DNA from: Rhodococcus sp. CH91
Lineage (GTDB): Bacteria; Actinomycetota; Actinomycetes; Mycobacteriales; Mycobacteriaceae
Assembly (NCBI RefSeq): GCF_022554085.1
Contig: NZ_JAKFYR010000011.1
Span: forward strand, 36,462-100,461
Direction: 5' to 3'
Length of the DNA stretch: 64,000 nucleotides
The position numbers and the translations under genes were made by a program. The notes under the pieces are model-generated. The model was not told the origin of the DNA. It did not search any database and was given only the letters and a program-made list of their open reading frames with translations. Positions within the stretch are counted from its first letter, which is position 1. Each line of letters opens with the position of its first letter. Shown here one piece after another: positions 1 to 7,790 of this stretch.

Positions 1-30
1 AACGTGGCGCTCGCATTCGGTCGCGCCTGA
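1..30 (+). CDS. 3' end of beta-ketoacyl-ACP synthase (Kas/FabF type), partial
   Basis: Only the last nine codons are present: residues NVALAFGRA followed by TGA. This matches the conserved C-terminal ending of KasA/KasB-type ketoacyl-ACP synthases, which elongate meromycolate chains in fatty acid synthase II. The position directly upstream of accD6 is the gene order known from mycolic-acid bacteria (kasA-kasB-accD6). Whether it is the kasA or the kasB homologue cannot be decided from nine residues. Confidence 0.75.
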   Translation, partial: NVALAFGRA

Positions 31-53
31 CCGTACGCGCCTGTTCGCCCCCT

Positions 54-88
54 CGCGGTGAAGGCTCCCTCACGGAGCCTTCACCGCG
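54..88 (+). terminator. strong hairpin between kas and accD6
   Basis: A perfect 15-bp stem (CGCGGTGAAGGCTCC at 54-68, complement at 74-88) closes a 5-nt loop, 24 nt after the kas stop codon. It has no T-run, as is common for actinobacterial terminators. It ends 35 nt before the accD6 ATG, so it could reduce read-through into accD6 or act as a processing site. Confidence 0.6.
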
Positions 89-123
89 GCCCACCACCAC
101 CGCGTCTGCCCGAGGAGTACCCG

Positions 124-1557
124 ATGACCATCCTGGATCCCGCCACCCTTCGTGAGACGCCGGTGGACCCGAGAGATCCGTCGGCCCGTCTCGAGAATCT
201 GTTCGATCCGGGCAGCCTGGAGTTGCTGCATCCGCGAGACAAGTCCGGTGTACTCGCCGCGATCGGAAGCATCGACGGCATCCGCACCGTCGCCTACTGC
301 TCGGACGCCACCGTCATGGGTGGCGCCATGGGTGTCGAAGGATGCAGGCACATCGTCGCCGCGATCGATCACGCCATCGACTACGGGATTCCGGTGGTGG
401 GCATCTTCCATTCCGGTGGCGCCCGCCTCGCCGAGGGTGTCGAGGCTCTCCACGCGGTCGGCCTGGTCTTCGAGGCCATGGTGCGCGCGTCCGGCCTGAT
501 CCCCCAGATCTCCGTCGTTGTCGGCTTTGCGGCCGGCGGCGCCGCCTACGGTCCCGCGTTGACCGACATCGTCATCATGGCTCCCGAGGGCCGTGTCTTC
601 GTCACCGGTCCCGATGTCGTGCGCAGCGTCACCGGTGAGCAGGTCGACATGGAGTCACTGGGTGGCCCGGAGACGCACACCAAGAAGTCCGGCGTCGCCC
701 ACATCGCCGCGCACGACGAGGCCGACGCCCTGCACCGGGCACGGAAACTGGTCGCGATGCTCACCGAACAAGGCGAATTCGATGTCACGGCCGCAGCACT
801 CGGCGACACGGATCTGCGGGCACTGCTCCCCGAGTCGCCGCGACGCGCGTACGACGTGCGGCCCATCGTCCACGAGTTGCTCGACAACGTCGACGGCGAC
901 TCGACCTTCGAGGAGATCCAGGCCGGCTGGGCACGGAACATCGTCACCGGTTTCGGTCGTCTCGGCGGCCGCACCGTCGGTGTCATCGCCAACAACCCGC
1001 TCCGCCTCGGCGGATGTCTCAATTCCGAAAGTGCCGAGAAGGCAGCCCGTTTCGTGCGGATGTGCGACGCCTTCGGTGTTCCCCTCGTCGTCATCGTCGA
1101 CGTGCCGGGTTATCTGCCGGGCGTGAGCCAGGAATGGGAAGGCGTCGTGCGACGTGGCGCCAAGCTGCTCCACGCCTTCGCCGAGGCGAAGGTTCCGCGC
1201 GTCACGCTCGTCACGCGCAAGATCTACGGCGGGGCGTACATCGCGATGAACTCCCGCGCACTCGGTGCGACCGCCGTCTACGCGTGGCCGGAATCCGAGG
1301 TCGCGGTCATGGGCGCGAAGGCCGCTGTGGGAATCCTCCACAAGAAGGCGCTCGCCGCCGCCCCCGAGGACGAGCGCGAAGCACTGCACGACCGCCTGGC
1401 AGCGGAGCACGAGTCGATCGCCGGTGGAGTCGGGCGGGCGATGGCCATCGGTGTCGTCGACGAGATGATCGATCCCGCCACCACCCGCAGCACCCTCGCT
1501 GCTGCTCTCGCTGCCGCTCCTGCGGTTCGCGGCCGGCACAAGAACATTCCGCTCTGA
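124..1557 (+). CDS. accD6: acyl-CoA carboxylase carboxyltransferase subunit AccD6
   Basis: 477-residue biotin-dependent carboxyltransferase beta subunit. It transfers carboxyl from carboxybiotin (on an AccA subunit) to acetyl- or propionyl-CoA and so makes malonyl-CoA for FAS II and mycolate synthesis. The crotonase-like fold is recognised by the oxyanion-hole glycine motifs SGGA (residues 97-100) and AAGGAAYGPAL (136-146), with the second carboxyltransferase half after about residue 260. The ATG at 124 is preceded by GAGGAG with good spacing; an in-frame upstream extension to 58 lies inside the hairpin and is unlikely. Length is close to M. tuberculosis AccD6 (about 473). It lies directly after the kas gene, as in mycobacteria. 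Confidence 0.93.
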   Translation: MTILDPATLRETPVDPRDPSARLENLFDPGSLELLHPRDKSGVLAAIGSIDGIRTVAYCSDATVMGGAMGVEGCRHIVAAIDHAIDYGIPVVGIFHSGGARLAEGVEALHAVGLVFEAMVRASGLIPQISVVVGFAAGGAAYGPALTDIVIMAPEGRVFVTGPDVVRSVTGEQVDMESLGGPETHTKKSGVAHIAAHDEADALHRARKLVAMLTEQGEFDVTAAALGDTDLRALLPESPRRAYDVRPIVHELLDNVDGDSTFEEIQAGWARNIVTGFGRLGGRTVGVIANNPLRLGGCLNSESAEKAARFVRMCDAFGVPLVVIVDVPGYLPGVSQEWEGVVRRGAKLLHAFAEAKVPRVTLVTRKIYGGAYIAMNSRALGATAVYAWPESEVAVMGAKAAVGILHKKALAAAPEDEREALHDRLAAEHESIAGGVGRAMAIGVVDEMIDPATTRSTLAAALAAAPAVRGRHKNIPL

Positions 1558-1562
1558 CCCAC

Positions 1563-1609
1563 ACGAGAACACCGGCACCGCTCCTTCGGGGCGGTGCCGG
1601 TGTTCTCGT
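1563..1609. terminator. bidirectional terminator, accD6 / DUF3145
   Basis: A perfect 19-bp stem (1563-1581 with 1591-1609) and a 9-nt loop start 6 nt after the accD6 stop codon. It is symmetrical and separates the convergent accD6 and DUF3145 genes, so it probably ends transcription in both directions. Confidence 0.85.
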
Positions 1610-1686
1610 ATCGGCGGGTGGGGCAGCCCGGCCACGGGCCCGCGGAGGCAGCGGACCGGGAAGCGGCAGGCGCAGGAGAGGATCGG

Positions 1687-2193
1687 TCAGCCGACGTTCC
1701 GGCGGAGCCACGTCACCTGGGCACCCTCGTCGCCACTGCGGTACGGCTCGAGTTCCTCGTCCCAGGCGGTCCCGAGAGCCCGGTGCATTTCGCTCGTGAT
1801 GTCGGAGGAGGAGAGCATGGCGCGCAGCCGCATCTCGCCCAGCACGACGTCGCCGTTCGCACTGGTGACTCCTCGCCACAGACCCAGCCGGGGTACGTAG
1901 CTGAAGCGCTCGCCGTCCACGCCTTCGCTGGGATTCTCGGTGATCTCGAAGCGGAGCATCGGCCACGACCGCAGCACCTCTGCGAGCCGGGCGCCCGTGC
2001 CGACGGGACCCACCCAGTCGGCGCAGGTACGAAGCAGACCCGGCGCGGCCGGCTGACCCGTCCAGGCCAGGTCGGGCCGGCAATCGAGAAGGTCCGCCAG
2101 GGCCCACTCGATGTGCGGGCACACCGCAGCCGGGGACGAGTGGACATAGATGACCCCCGCCGTGGCATCCGCGAACTGGTTGGATGCGCGCAT
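1687..2193 (-). CDS. DUF3145 domain-containing protein
   Basis: 168-residue protein that I recognise as the actinobacterial DUF3145 family, usually found next to the FAS II genes; its function is unknown. It is soluble, with no signal peptide or membrane segment. Visible features are a conserved IYVHSSPAAVCPHIEWAL stretch near the N-terminus and an acidic, tryptophan-containing C-terminal region. The start is the ATG at 2193, which has a strong GGAGGTGAATGT ribosome binding site; the frame stays open to 2358 but that extension has no such signal. It converges on accD6 with a terminator between them. Confidence 0.85.
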   Translation of the reverse strand: MRASNQFADATAGVIYVHSSPAAVCPHIEWALADLLDCRPDLAWTGQPAAPGLLRTCADWVGPVGTGARLAEVLRSWPMLRFEITENPSEGVDGERFSYVPRLGLWRGVTSANGDVVLGEMRLRAMLSSSDITSEMHRALGTAWDEELEPYRSGDEGAQVTWLRRNVG

Positions 2194-2315
2194 ACATTCA
2201 CCTCCGATTCGACCAGGACGTCTTCCCCAACGACCTTCGTCGATCAAGGCTTCTTCATGCAGGCTGGTACAAGTGTGCCTGTGGTGTCCGTGTTTCGCCA
2301 GCGAACCAAAGAGGT

Positions 2316-3128
2316 TTATGTGAATTCTGAGATGACCGCATCTCCGAGAGCGGGCCACAACGGTTTCGCCCAGTCACCGAAGGCACGATCAGTAAGTACC
2401 ACACACGCGACGGAAATTTCCGGATCTACCCAAATGAAGGTGCCGGACTGACCGAAATGCCCGAAAGTTCCGGGTGAATTGCGCGATGCGGTCCAGTGCG
2501 GATTCTTCTCGCCCCGGATTTCGAATCCGAGGCCCCAGTCGTTCGGTTTGAACATTCCGTAGCCCGGCACCAGTCCGTTCAGGCCGGGGAACTGCACGCG
2601 GGTCGCCTCGGAGACCGTGTCCTGCGAGAGCAGTTCGGGGGCAAGCAACTCGCGCGCGAACAGGGTCAGGTCGGCCACCGAGGACTGTGCGCCGTGGCCG
2701 GCAGGACCGGGCAGGGAGGACGAGCGCATATCCAGCGGCTCGAAGACGGCCTGTTCCAGGTACTCGGGGAAGGCGATGCCGGTTTCCGCCTCGATCAGTT
2801 CGGCGAGCACCTCGAATCCGGCGCTGGAGTAGATCCGCTTCTTCCCCGGTTCGGTCTGCGCGACACGGTCACCGAAAGCGAGTCCCGAGGCGTGGGCGAG
2901 CAGATGCCGCACCGTCGCCCCGGGAGGACCTGCCGGTTGATCCAGTTCGATCGCACCCTCTTCGATGGCCACGAGTGCCGCACAGGCGACGAGCGGCTTC
3001 GTCACGGATGCGAGGGGGAAGACCTCGTCGAGGTCTCCCCTGGACGCGACCGTGCCGCCGTCGCGGGTCACCACCGCGGCGGCGGCACGGTCGACAGGCC
3101 ATTCACTGATCAGATCGAGGCTGTGCAC
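2316..3128 (-). CDS. serine hydrolase, beta-lactamase/penicillin-binding class C fold
   Basis: 270-residue serine hydrolase of the class C beta-lactamase/esterase superfamily. The nucleophile motif is S41-V-T-K44, the tyrosine motif Y99-S-S, and an HFGQSGT segment near the C-terminus replaces the KTG box. No signal peptide is visible, which argues for a cytoplasmic esterase or peptidase rather than a true beta-lactamase. It ends about 120 bp upstream of the DUF3145 start and is itself downstream of the alcohol dehydrogenase on the same strand. The substrate is unknown. Confidence 0.82.
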   Translation of the reverse strand: MHSLDLISEWPVDRAAAAVVTRDGGTVASRGDLDEVFPLASVTKPLVACAALVAIEEGAIELDQPAGPPGATVRHLLAHASGLAFGDRVAQTEPGKKRIYSSAGFEVLAELIEAETGIAFPEYLEQAVFEPLDMRSSSLPGPAGHGAQSSVADLTLFARELLAPELLSQDTVSEATRVQFPGLNGLVPGYGMFKPNDWGLGFEIRGEKNPHWTASRNSPGTFGHFGQSGTFIWVDPEISVACVVLTDRAFGDWAKPLWPALGDAVISEFT

Positions 3129-3162
3129 CCGACGAGCCTACGAGACGGACCGGAGGCGTGAT

Positions 3163-4290
3163 TCACCAGTCGGCTTCGGTGTACCGGATGACGCCGCGGA
3201 TGTTGCGGCCTTCGAGCATGTCCCGGTAACCGTCGTTGATCTGCTCGAGGGTGTACGTGCGGGTCACCATGTCGGCCAGGTTCAGCTGACCGGACTTGTA
3301 CAGATCGAGCAGGTTCGGAATGTCCACCCGCGCGTTGCATCCGCCGAAGATGTTGCCCTTGAGATCCTTCTGGAGCATCGAGAACAGGAAGGAATTGAGC
3401 TTGACGTCCATGTCCGACATGTAGCCCATGGCGGTCACGACGCACCGGCCGCCCTTCGCCGTGAGCGTCAGCGCCGGATCGACGAGCTCACCCTTCATCT
3501 CCCCCACGGTGATGATCGTCGAGTGGCACATGCGGCCCCAGGTGATCTCCATGATGGGCACGATGGCCTCCTCGATGGAGGCAAAGGTGTGCGTGGCACC
3601 GAACTTGAGCGCCTGCTCGCGCTTCCACGGCTCCGGGTCGATCGCGAACACGTACCGCGCGCCCGAGGCGACGGCTCCCTGCAGGGCGCTCATGCCCACG
3701 CCACCGACACCGATGACGGCGACCGAGTCGCCGGCCTTGACCTCGGCGATGTTGGTCGCCGAGCCCCAGCCCGTGGGAACACCGCAACCGACCAGGGCGG
3801 CGAGTTCGAACGGTACTTCCTTGTCGATCTTGACGACCTGGCTCTGGTTGACCGTCATGTAGGGGGCGAACGTTCCGAGCAGGCACATCGCGATCACGTT
3901 CTGGCCGCGTGCCCGGATGCGGTAGGTGCCGTCGGAGATCGCCTGTCCGCTGAGCAGGCCCGCGCCGAGGTCGCACAGGTTCGAGTGCCCCGATGCACAG
4001 GAGGGACAGCGGCCGCAGGCAGGGATGAAGGACAGCACGACGTGGTCGCCCACCTCGAGTCCCACCACGCCCTCGCCGACCTTCGTGATCACGCCCGCGC
4101 CCTCGTGGCCACCCATGGCAGGGAAGGACGGCATCGGGGTCGCGCCCGTGACGATGTGGTGGTCGGAGTGGCACATGCCGGCGGCTTCCATCCGGATCTG
4201 GACTTCGCCCGCAACCGGATCACCGAGTTCGATCTCCTCGACCGACCACGGTTCGTCGATGCCCCACAGCACTGCACCCTTGGTCTTCAT
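3163..4290 (-). CDS. NDMA-type zinc-dependent alcohol dehydrogenase
   Basis: 375-residue medium-chain dehydrogenase/reductase of the actinobacterial NDMA-dependent class, similar in my memory to M. tuberculosis AdhB (Rv0761c). Catalytic zinc ligands are C40, H62 and E63; structural zinc ligands are C92, C95, C98 and C106; the Rossmann motif GVGGVGM lies near residue 196. Enzymes of this class oxidise primary alcohols with tightly bound NAD and often need a dedicated electron carrier. The start at 4290 is chosen because GGAGGA lies 7 nt upstream; ATGs at 4305 and 4338 lack a ribosome binding site. It is divergent from the DUF35/thiolase pair and has a KstR-like box 62 bp upstream of its start. 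Confidence 0.88.
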   Translation of the reverse strand: MKTKGAVLWGIDEPWSVEEIELGDPVAGEVQIRMEAAGMCHSDHHIVTGATPMPSFPAMGGHEGAGVITKVGEGVVGLEVGDHVVLSFIPACGRCPSCASGHSNLCDLGAGLLSGQAISDGTYRIRARGQNVIAMCLLGTFAPYMTVNQSQVVKIDKEVPFELAALVGCGVPTGWGSATNIAEVKAGDSVAVIGVGGVGMSALQGAVASGARYVFAIDPEPWKREQALKFGATHTFASIEEAIVPIMEITWGRMCHSTIITVGEMKGELVDPALTLTAKGGRCVVTAMGYMSDMDVKLNSFLFSMLQKDLKGNIFGGCNARVDIPNLLDLYKSGQLNLADMVTRTYTLEQINDGYRDMLEGRNIRGVIRYTEADW

Positions 4291-4351
4291 CTGCTCGTCC
4301 TCCATCGCATTGCCGGTTGTGCACGTGACGATAGCCACAATCCCACAGAAT

Positions 4352-4365
4352 TGGAACAGGTTCTA
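4352..4365. promoter_or_regulatory. KstR-type operator (TnnAACnnGTTnnA)
   Basis: The 14-mer TGGAACAGGTTCTA fits the published KstR consensus TnnAACnnGTTnnA at every defined position. KstR is the TetR-family repressor of sterol catabolism in mycobacteria and rhodococci. The site is 62 bp upstream of the alcohol dehydrogenase start and 585 bp upstream of the DUF35 gene. The rest of the 660-bp gap (4291-4950) shows no convincing ORF, only the DUF35-side promoter near 4860-4888. Confidence 0.55.
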
Positions 4366-4859
4366 GGGAAGTTCCCGGCGCGGACGTGCGCGCAGCCTCG
4401 GGACAGCGGAAGGTGCGGTCACGTGAGTTACCACCACCCGATCGTCCGAGAGGATTCGCCGGGCCCGAAAGTCCGGAAATCACTTTTCGCGGGCGGCGAG
4501 GGTCGCCACCGGTTCGCACACGACGATCGCGTTCGGAGATTCCCGCATCCCGGCGGACTGCGAATTGCTCCAGGGCTCACGAAGTCCGAAGAAATCGACC
4601 GGCGCGGAATTCGCATTGTCTCCGAAATCCGTCGACGTCGCGATTCTCACCTGTGCCCGTATCGAGTAATTCGAAACCCGGCGTCGTCGACGGTGCGACC
4701 GCGCGGGCAACGCGCGGCTCGACCGATCCACCGAGACCGACGCCGCCCTCGGCGCCGCCCACGCCCGGCCCGGCTCGCCGGGGAACGACTCGAGTCGGCG
4801 GCGCCGTCTCCGAGGCAGACCTCATTCACCCACGAACTCCCGCGATATTCATCCTCTCA

Positions 4860-4888
4860 TTGTAGAGAATGGCATTTCCGTCTAACGT
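4860..4888 (+). promoter_or_regulatory. putative promoter of the DUF35-thiolase pair
   Basis: TTGTAG (4860-4865) and TAACGT (4883-4888) are separated by exactly 17 nt, a plausible sigma-A-type promoter. Predicted initiation near 4895 leaves a leader of about 55 nt before the ATG at 4951. Confidence 0.4.
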
Positions 4889-4950
4889 GATCCTCATGTT
4901 CGATCGCGGCGAGGGCCGCCGCATCGGCATCGGACAACGGAGGACGAACC

Positions 4951-5370
4951 ATGACGACGAAGGCGCTCGCGCCCGACGTATCCACGTGGCCGGCAGACGA
5001 CCCGCAGCTCATCGGGAGCCGCTGCGACGACTGCTCCGCGACCACCTGGCCGACCCAGCCGCGCTGCCCCCGGTGCAGCGGCGCGAACATCTCGGAACTG
5101 CTGCTGCCCCGCCGCGGCACGCTCGTGGCCTGGACCACCCAGGGCTTCGTCCCGAAGCAGCCCTATGCGGGGAACGAAACGGCCGCGACCTTCACCCCGT
5201 TCGCATTCGGACTGATCCAGCTCGGCGACGTCGTCCGCGTCGAGGCCCGCCTCACCGAGACCGACCCGGACAAGCTCGTGCCCGGTACGGAACTCGAGCT
5301 GACCTTCGTCCCCTTCTACACGGACGACGACGGCACCGACATCGTCACCTGGGCCTTCGCGCCGATCTGA
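4951..5370 (+). CDS. DUF35 OB-fold protein with zinc ribbon
   Basis: 139 residues: an N-terminal rubredoxin-like zinc ribbon (C-x2-C and C-x2-C within residues 25-43) followed by an OB fold, the DUF35/ChsH2-type architecture. Such proteins form complexes with thiolase-fold partners; in steroid side-chain degradation the ChsH2 DUF35 domain binds the Ltp2 aldolase. The gene sits 34 bp upstream of a thiolase-like gene on the same strand, the usual partner arrangement. The ATG at 4951 follows GGAGGACGAACC. It is cytoplasmic. The acyl-CoA substrate is not evident from sequence. Confidence 0.85.
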   Translation: MTTKALAPDVSTWPADDPQLIGSRCDDCSATTWPTQPRCPRCSGANISELLLPRRGTLVAWTTQGFVPKQPYAGNETAATFTPFAFGLIQLGDVVRVEARLTETDPDKLVPGTELELTFVPFYTDDDGTDIVTWAFAPI

Positions 5371-5404
5371 TCCGCACACATCCCATCGAGGAGTTCCCGA
5401 CATC

Positions 5405-6553
5405 ATGAACGACGTTGCCATCATCGGGGTGGGCCTTCACCCGTTCGGTAGATTCGGCGCCAAGTCGGCCATCGACATGGCCGCCGACGCAATTCAGCTC
5501 GCCCTCGAGGACTCGGGTGTCGCCTGGAAGGACATCCAGTTCGGAATCGGCGGTAGCTACGAGGTCGACAACACCGACGCGGTCACCCGCCTGGTGGGCC
5601 TGACCGGCATCCCCTTCACGAACGTGTTCAACGCCTGCGCGACGTCCGCGAGCGCGATCGAGCAGACGGCCGACGGTATCCGCTCCGGCAAGTACGACAT
5701 CGGCATCGCGGTGGGCACCGACAAGCATCCCCGCGGGGCGTTCACCGCCGATCCCGCCATGCTGGGCCTGCCCGCCTGGTACGCCGAGAACGGCCAGTTC
5801 GTCACCACGAAGTTCTTCGGCATGAAAGCCAACCGCTACACGATCGATCACGGCATCTCGCACGAGACACTCGCACGGGTCGCCGCGAAGAACTACCGCA
5901 ACGGCGGCCTCAACCCGAAGGCCTTCCGCCGCACCGAGTTCAGCATCGAGGAGATCCTGTCCTCACCCATGCTCAACTACCCGCTCACCGCGAAGATGTT
6001 CTGCGCTCCGGACGAGGGCGCCGCAGCGGTCATCATGTGCCGCGGCGACCTGGTCTCCAAATACACCGCCAACAAGCCGGTCTACCTGCGCTCCACTGCG
6101 ATTCGCACCCGCACCTACGGCGCCTACGAGGTCCACGCGACGTGGGCCGCGGTCGACGAGGACGTCTCCCCCACCGTCTACGCCGCCAAGGCCGCATACG
6201 AGGCCGCCGGAATCGGGCCCGAGGACGTCGATGTCGCGCAGCTCCAGGACACCGACGCCGGTGCGGAGGTGATCCACATGGCCGAGACGGGTCTGTGCGC
6301 GGACGGCGATCAGGAGAAGCTGATCGCGGAGGGGGCCACCGAGATCGGTGGATCCCTGCCCGTGAACACCGACGGCGGACTCATCGCCAACGGTGAGCCC
6401 ATCGGCGCCTCCGGTATCCGCCAGGTCCACGAGCTGGTCCTGCAATTGCGTGGGCAGGCCGGCGAACGGCAGGTCCCCGGCGAGCCCAAGGTCGGGCTCG
6501 CACAGGTCTACGGCGCACCCGGCACTGCCGCCGCGTCGATCCTGTCACTCTGA
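5405..6553 (+). CDS. thiolase-fold lipid-transfer/aldolase-like protein
   Basis: 382-residue protein of the SCP-x/Ltp thiolase-like family. The N-terminal nucleophile position is kept (C78 in NACATS). The usual GHPxGxTG histidine motif reads GEPIGASG and the C-terminal CGGG cysteine is replaced by a YGAPGT segment (Y369). This differs from true thiolases and resembles the Ltp2-type retro-aldolases that work with a DUF35 partner, which is encoded just upstream. The inferred role is C-C bond cleavage or formation on an acyl-CoA. The ATG at 5405 follows GGAG. An annotation as acetyl-CoA acetyltransferase would overlook the missing residues. Confidence 0.83.
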   Translation: MNDVAIIGVGLHPFGRFGAKSAIDMAADAIQLALEDSGVAWKDIQFGIGGSYEVDNTDAVTRLVGLTGIPFTNVFNACATSASAIEQTADGIRSGKYDIGIAVGTDKHPRGAFTADPAMLGLPAWYAENGQFVTTKFFGMKANRYTIDHGISHETLARVAAKNYRNGGLNPKAFRRTEFSIEEILSSPMLNYPLTAKMFCAPDEGAAAVIMCRGDLVSKYTANKPVYLRSTAIRTRTYGAYEVHATWAAVDEDVSPTVYAAKAAYEAAGIGPEDVDVAQLQDTDAGAEVIHMAETGLCADGDQEKLIAEGATEIGGSLPVNTDGGLIANGEPIGASGIRQVHELVLQLRGQAGERQVPGEPKVGLAQVYGAPGTAAASILSL

Positions 6554-6574
6554 GTATCACTCAACTTCCCGAAA

Positions 6575-6614
6575 GATCGGCCGCCGCACGGTAACTCACG
6601 TGTGGCGGCCGATC
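6575..6614 (+). terminator. terminator after the thiolase-like gene
   Basis: GATCGGCCGCC (6575-6585) pairs perfectly with GGCGGCCGATC (6604-6614), extended by CAC/GTG inside the stem. It begins 22 nt after the thiolase-like stop codon. Confidence 0.7.
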
Positions 6615-6757
6615 CGCATCAGGGGGCGGCCGAGTCCGGTATCACAGCACCCCGGGGTGCCCCTCCCGAAAGCGCGCCGGTAGCCTTCCAACCACAGCGG
6701 GTCGGCTGTCGGGGAACGACTCATCATCATCACCATTTCCAGTCGAGGAGTTCTTCC

Positions 6758-7777
6758 GTGCGTCGATCCGTCGTGCCCCGTCGTGGATTCCGCAGCCTTG
6801 CACTCGCCGTCGCGACAGCCTCGGCGATCCTGTGCGGCAGTGTCACCGCGCAGGCCGCCCCCCGGGAAGGTGCGTACGTCGACAGCGTCGACGAGATCAC
6901 CGACCAGCACTGGGTGGTCGGCGTCTATTCACCCGCGATGGACACCGTCGTACCGCTCGATGTCCTGCGCCCGGCCGATCCGAGTGCGCCGCGCCCGGTC
7001 GTCTACGCCCTGGGAGGTGCGGGAGTCGGCGTCATTCCCGGAACGGGCTGGATGGAGAGCAGCGACATCACCGAGTTCTTCTCGGACAAGGACGTCAACG
7101 TGGTGATCCCGGCGACCGGCAATTTCAGCTATTTCACCGACTGGACCAGCGACGATCCGGTTCTCGGCCGCAACCGGTGGCAGACCTTCCTCACCGAGGA
7201 ACTCCCGTCCGTCGTCGACGCTCTCCTCGAGACGGACGGTGCCCGGTCGATCATCGGGATGTCGATGAGCGCGGGTGCCGCCCTGGATCTCGCGATCCAG
7301 AGCGGAGATCTGTATTCCGGTGTCGCCTCCTTCAGCGGCTGTGTGCGGACCAGCGATCCCGTCGGCCGGCAGTACGTCAAGCTCGTCGTCGAACGGCGCG
7401 GCAAGGGCGACGTCGAGAACATGTGGGGACCGGTGGGCGCTCCGCGCTGGGCCGAGCACGACGTCTACCTCAATGCGGAAGGCTTGCGCGGCAAAGCGCT
7501 GTACCTGTCGAGCCGCAACGGCCTTCCCGGACCGCACGACGTTCCCGGCGAGGCACGCGCGGCCGGCGAGTCGTTCACCACGCAGATCGTGGCGGGCGGG
7601 GCGATCGAGGCCGCGACAAGCATCTGCACCAGGCAGCTGGTGGACCGGCTCGAGGCCCTCGACATCCCTGTCACAGCCGATCTCGGTGCAGCAGGGACGC
7701 ATTCGTGGGGTTACTGGGAAGACGATCTGCGCAAGGCCTGGCCGGTCCTCGCCGCCGCGATGAACATCGAGGACTGA
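6758..7777 (+). CDS. secreted mycolyltransferase / antigen 85-type esterase
   Basis: 339-residue alpha/beta hydrolase of the corynebacterial mycolyltransferase (PS1/antigen 85) family. These enzymes transfer mycoloyl groups to trehalose and arabinogalactan in the outer envelope. A signal peptide covers residues 1-33: an arginine-rich start, then a hydrophobic stretch ending AQA-A. The nucleophile elbow is GMSMSAG with S169; the late GTHSWGYW motif supplies the catalytic histidine. The GTG at 6758 follows GAGGAG; the open frame extends upstream to 6602, but that stretch lacks a ribosome binding site and includes a coincidental histidine run. Confidence 0.88.
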   Translation: MRRSVVPRRGFRSLALAVATASAILCGSVTAQAAPREGAYVDSVDEITDQHWVVGVYSPAMDTVVPLDVLRPADPSAPRPVVYALGGAGVGVIPGTGWMESSDITEFFSDKDVNVVIPATGNFSYFTDWTSDDPVLGRNRWQTFLTEELPSVVDALLETDGARSIIGMSMSAGAALDLAIQSGDLYSGVASFSGCVRTSDPVGRQYVKLVVERRGKGDVENMWGPVGAPRWAEHDVYLNAEGLRGKALYLSSRNGLPGPHDVPGEARAAGESFTTQIVAGGAIEAATSICTRQLVDRLEALDIPVTADLGAAGTHSWGYWEDDLRKAWPVLAAAMNIED

Positions 7778-7790
7778 GCCTACGAGGGCG

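Noticed and set aside
2301-2358. Extended N-terminus of the DUF3145 protein
   Set aside because: The open frame continues upstream of 2193 but overlaps the 3' end of the serine hydrolase and lacks a ribosome binding site, unlike the ATG at 2193.
2965-4890. Long plus-strand open frame antisense to the alcohol dehydrogenase
   Set aside because: It lacks any family resemblance and follows the GC-biased third positions of the real gene; a typical high-GC shadow frame.
6720-6738. Histidine-run coding stretch resembling a His-tag
   Set aside because: CATCATCATCACCAT lies upstream of the GAGGAG ribosome binding site and GTG start of the mycolyltransferase, so it is probably not translated.
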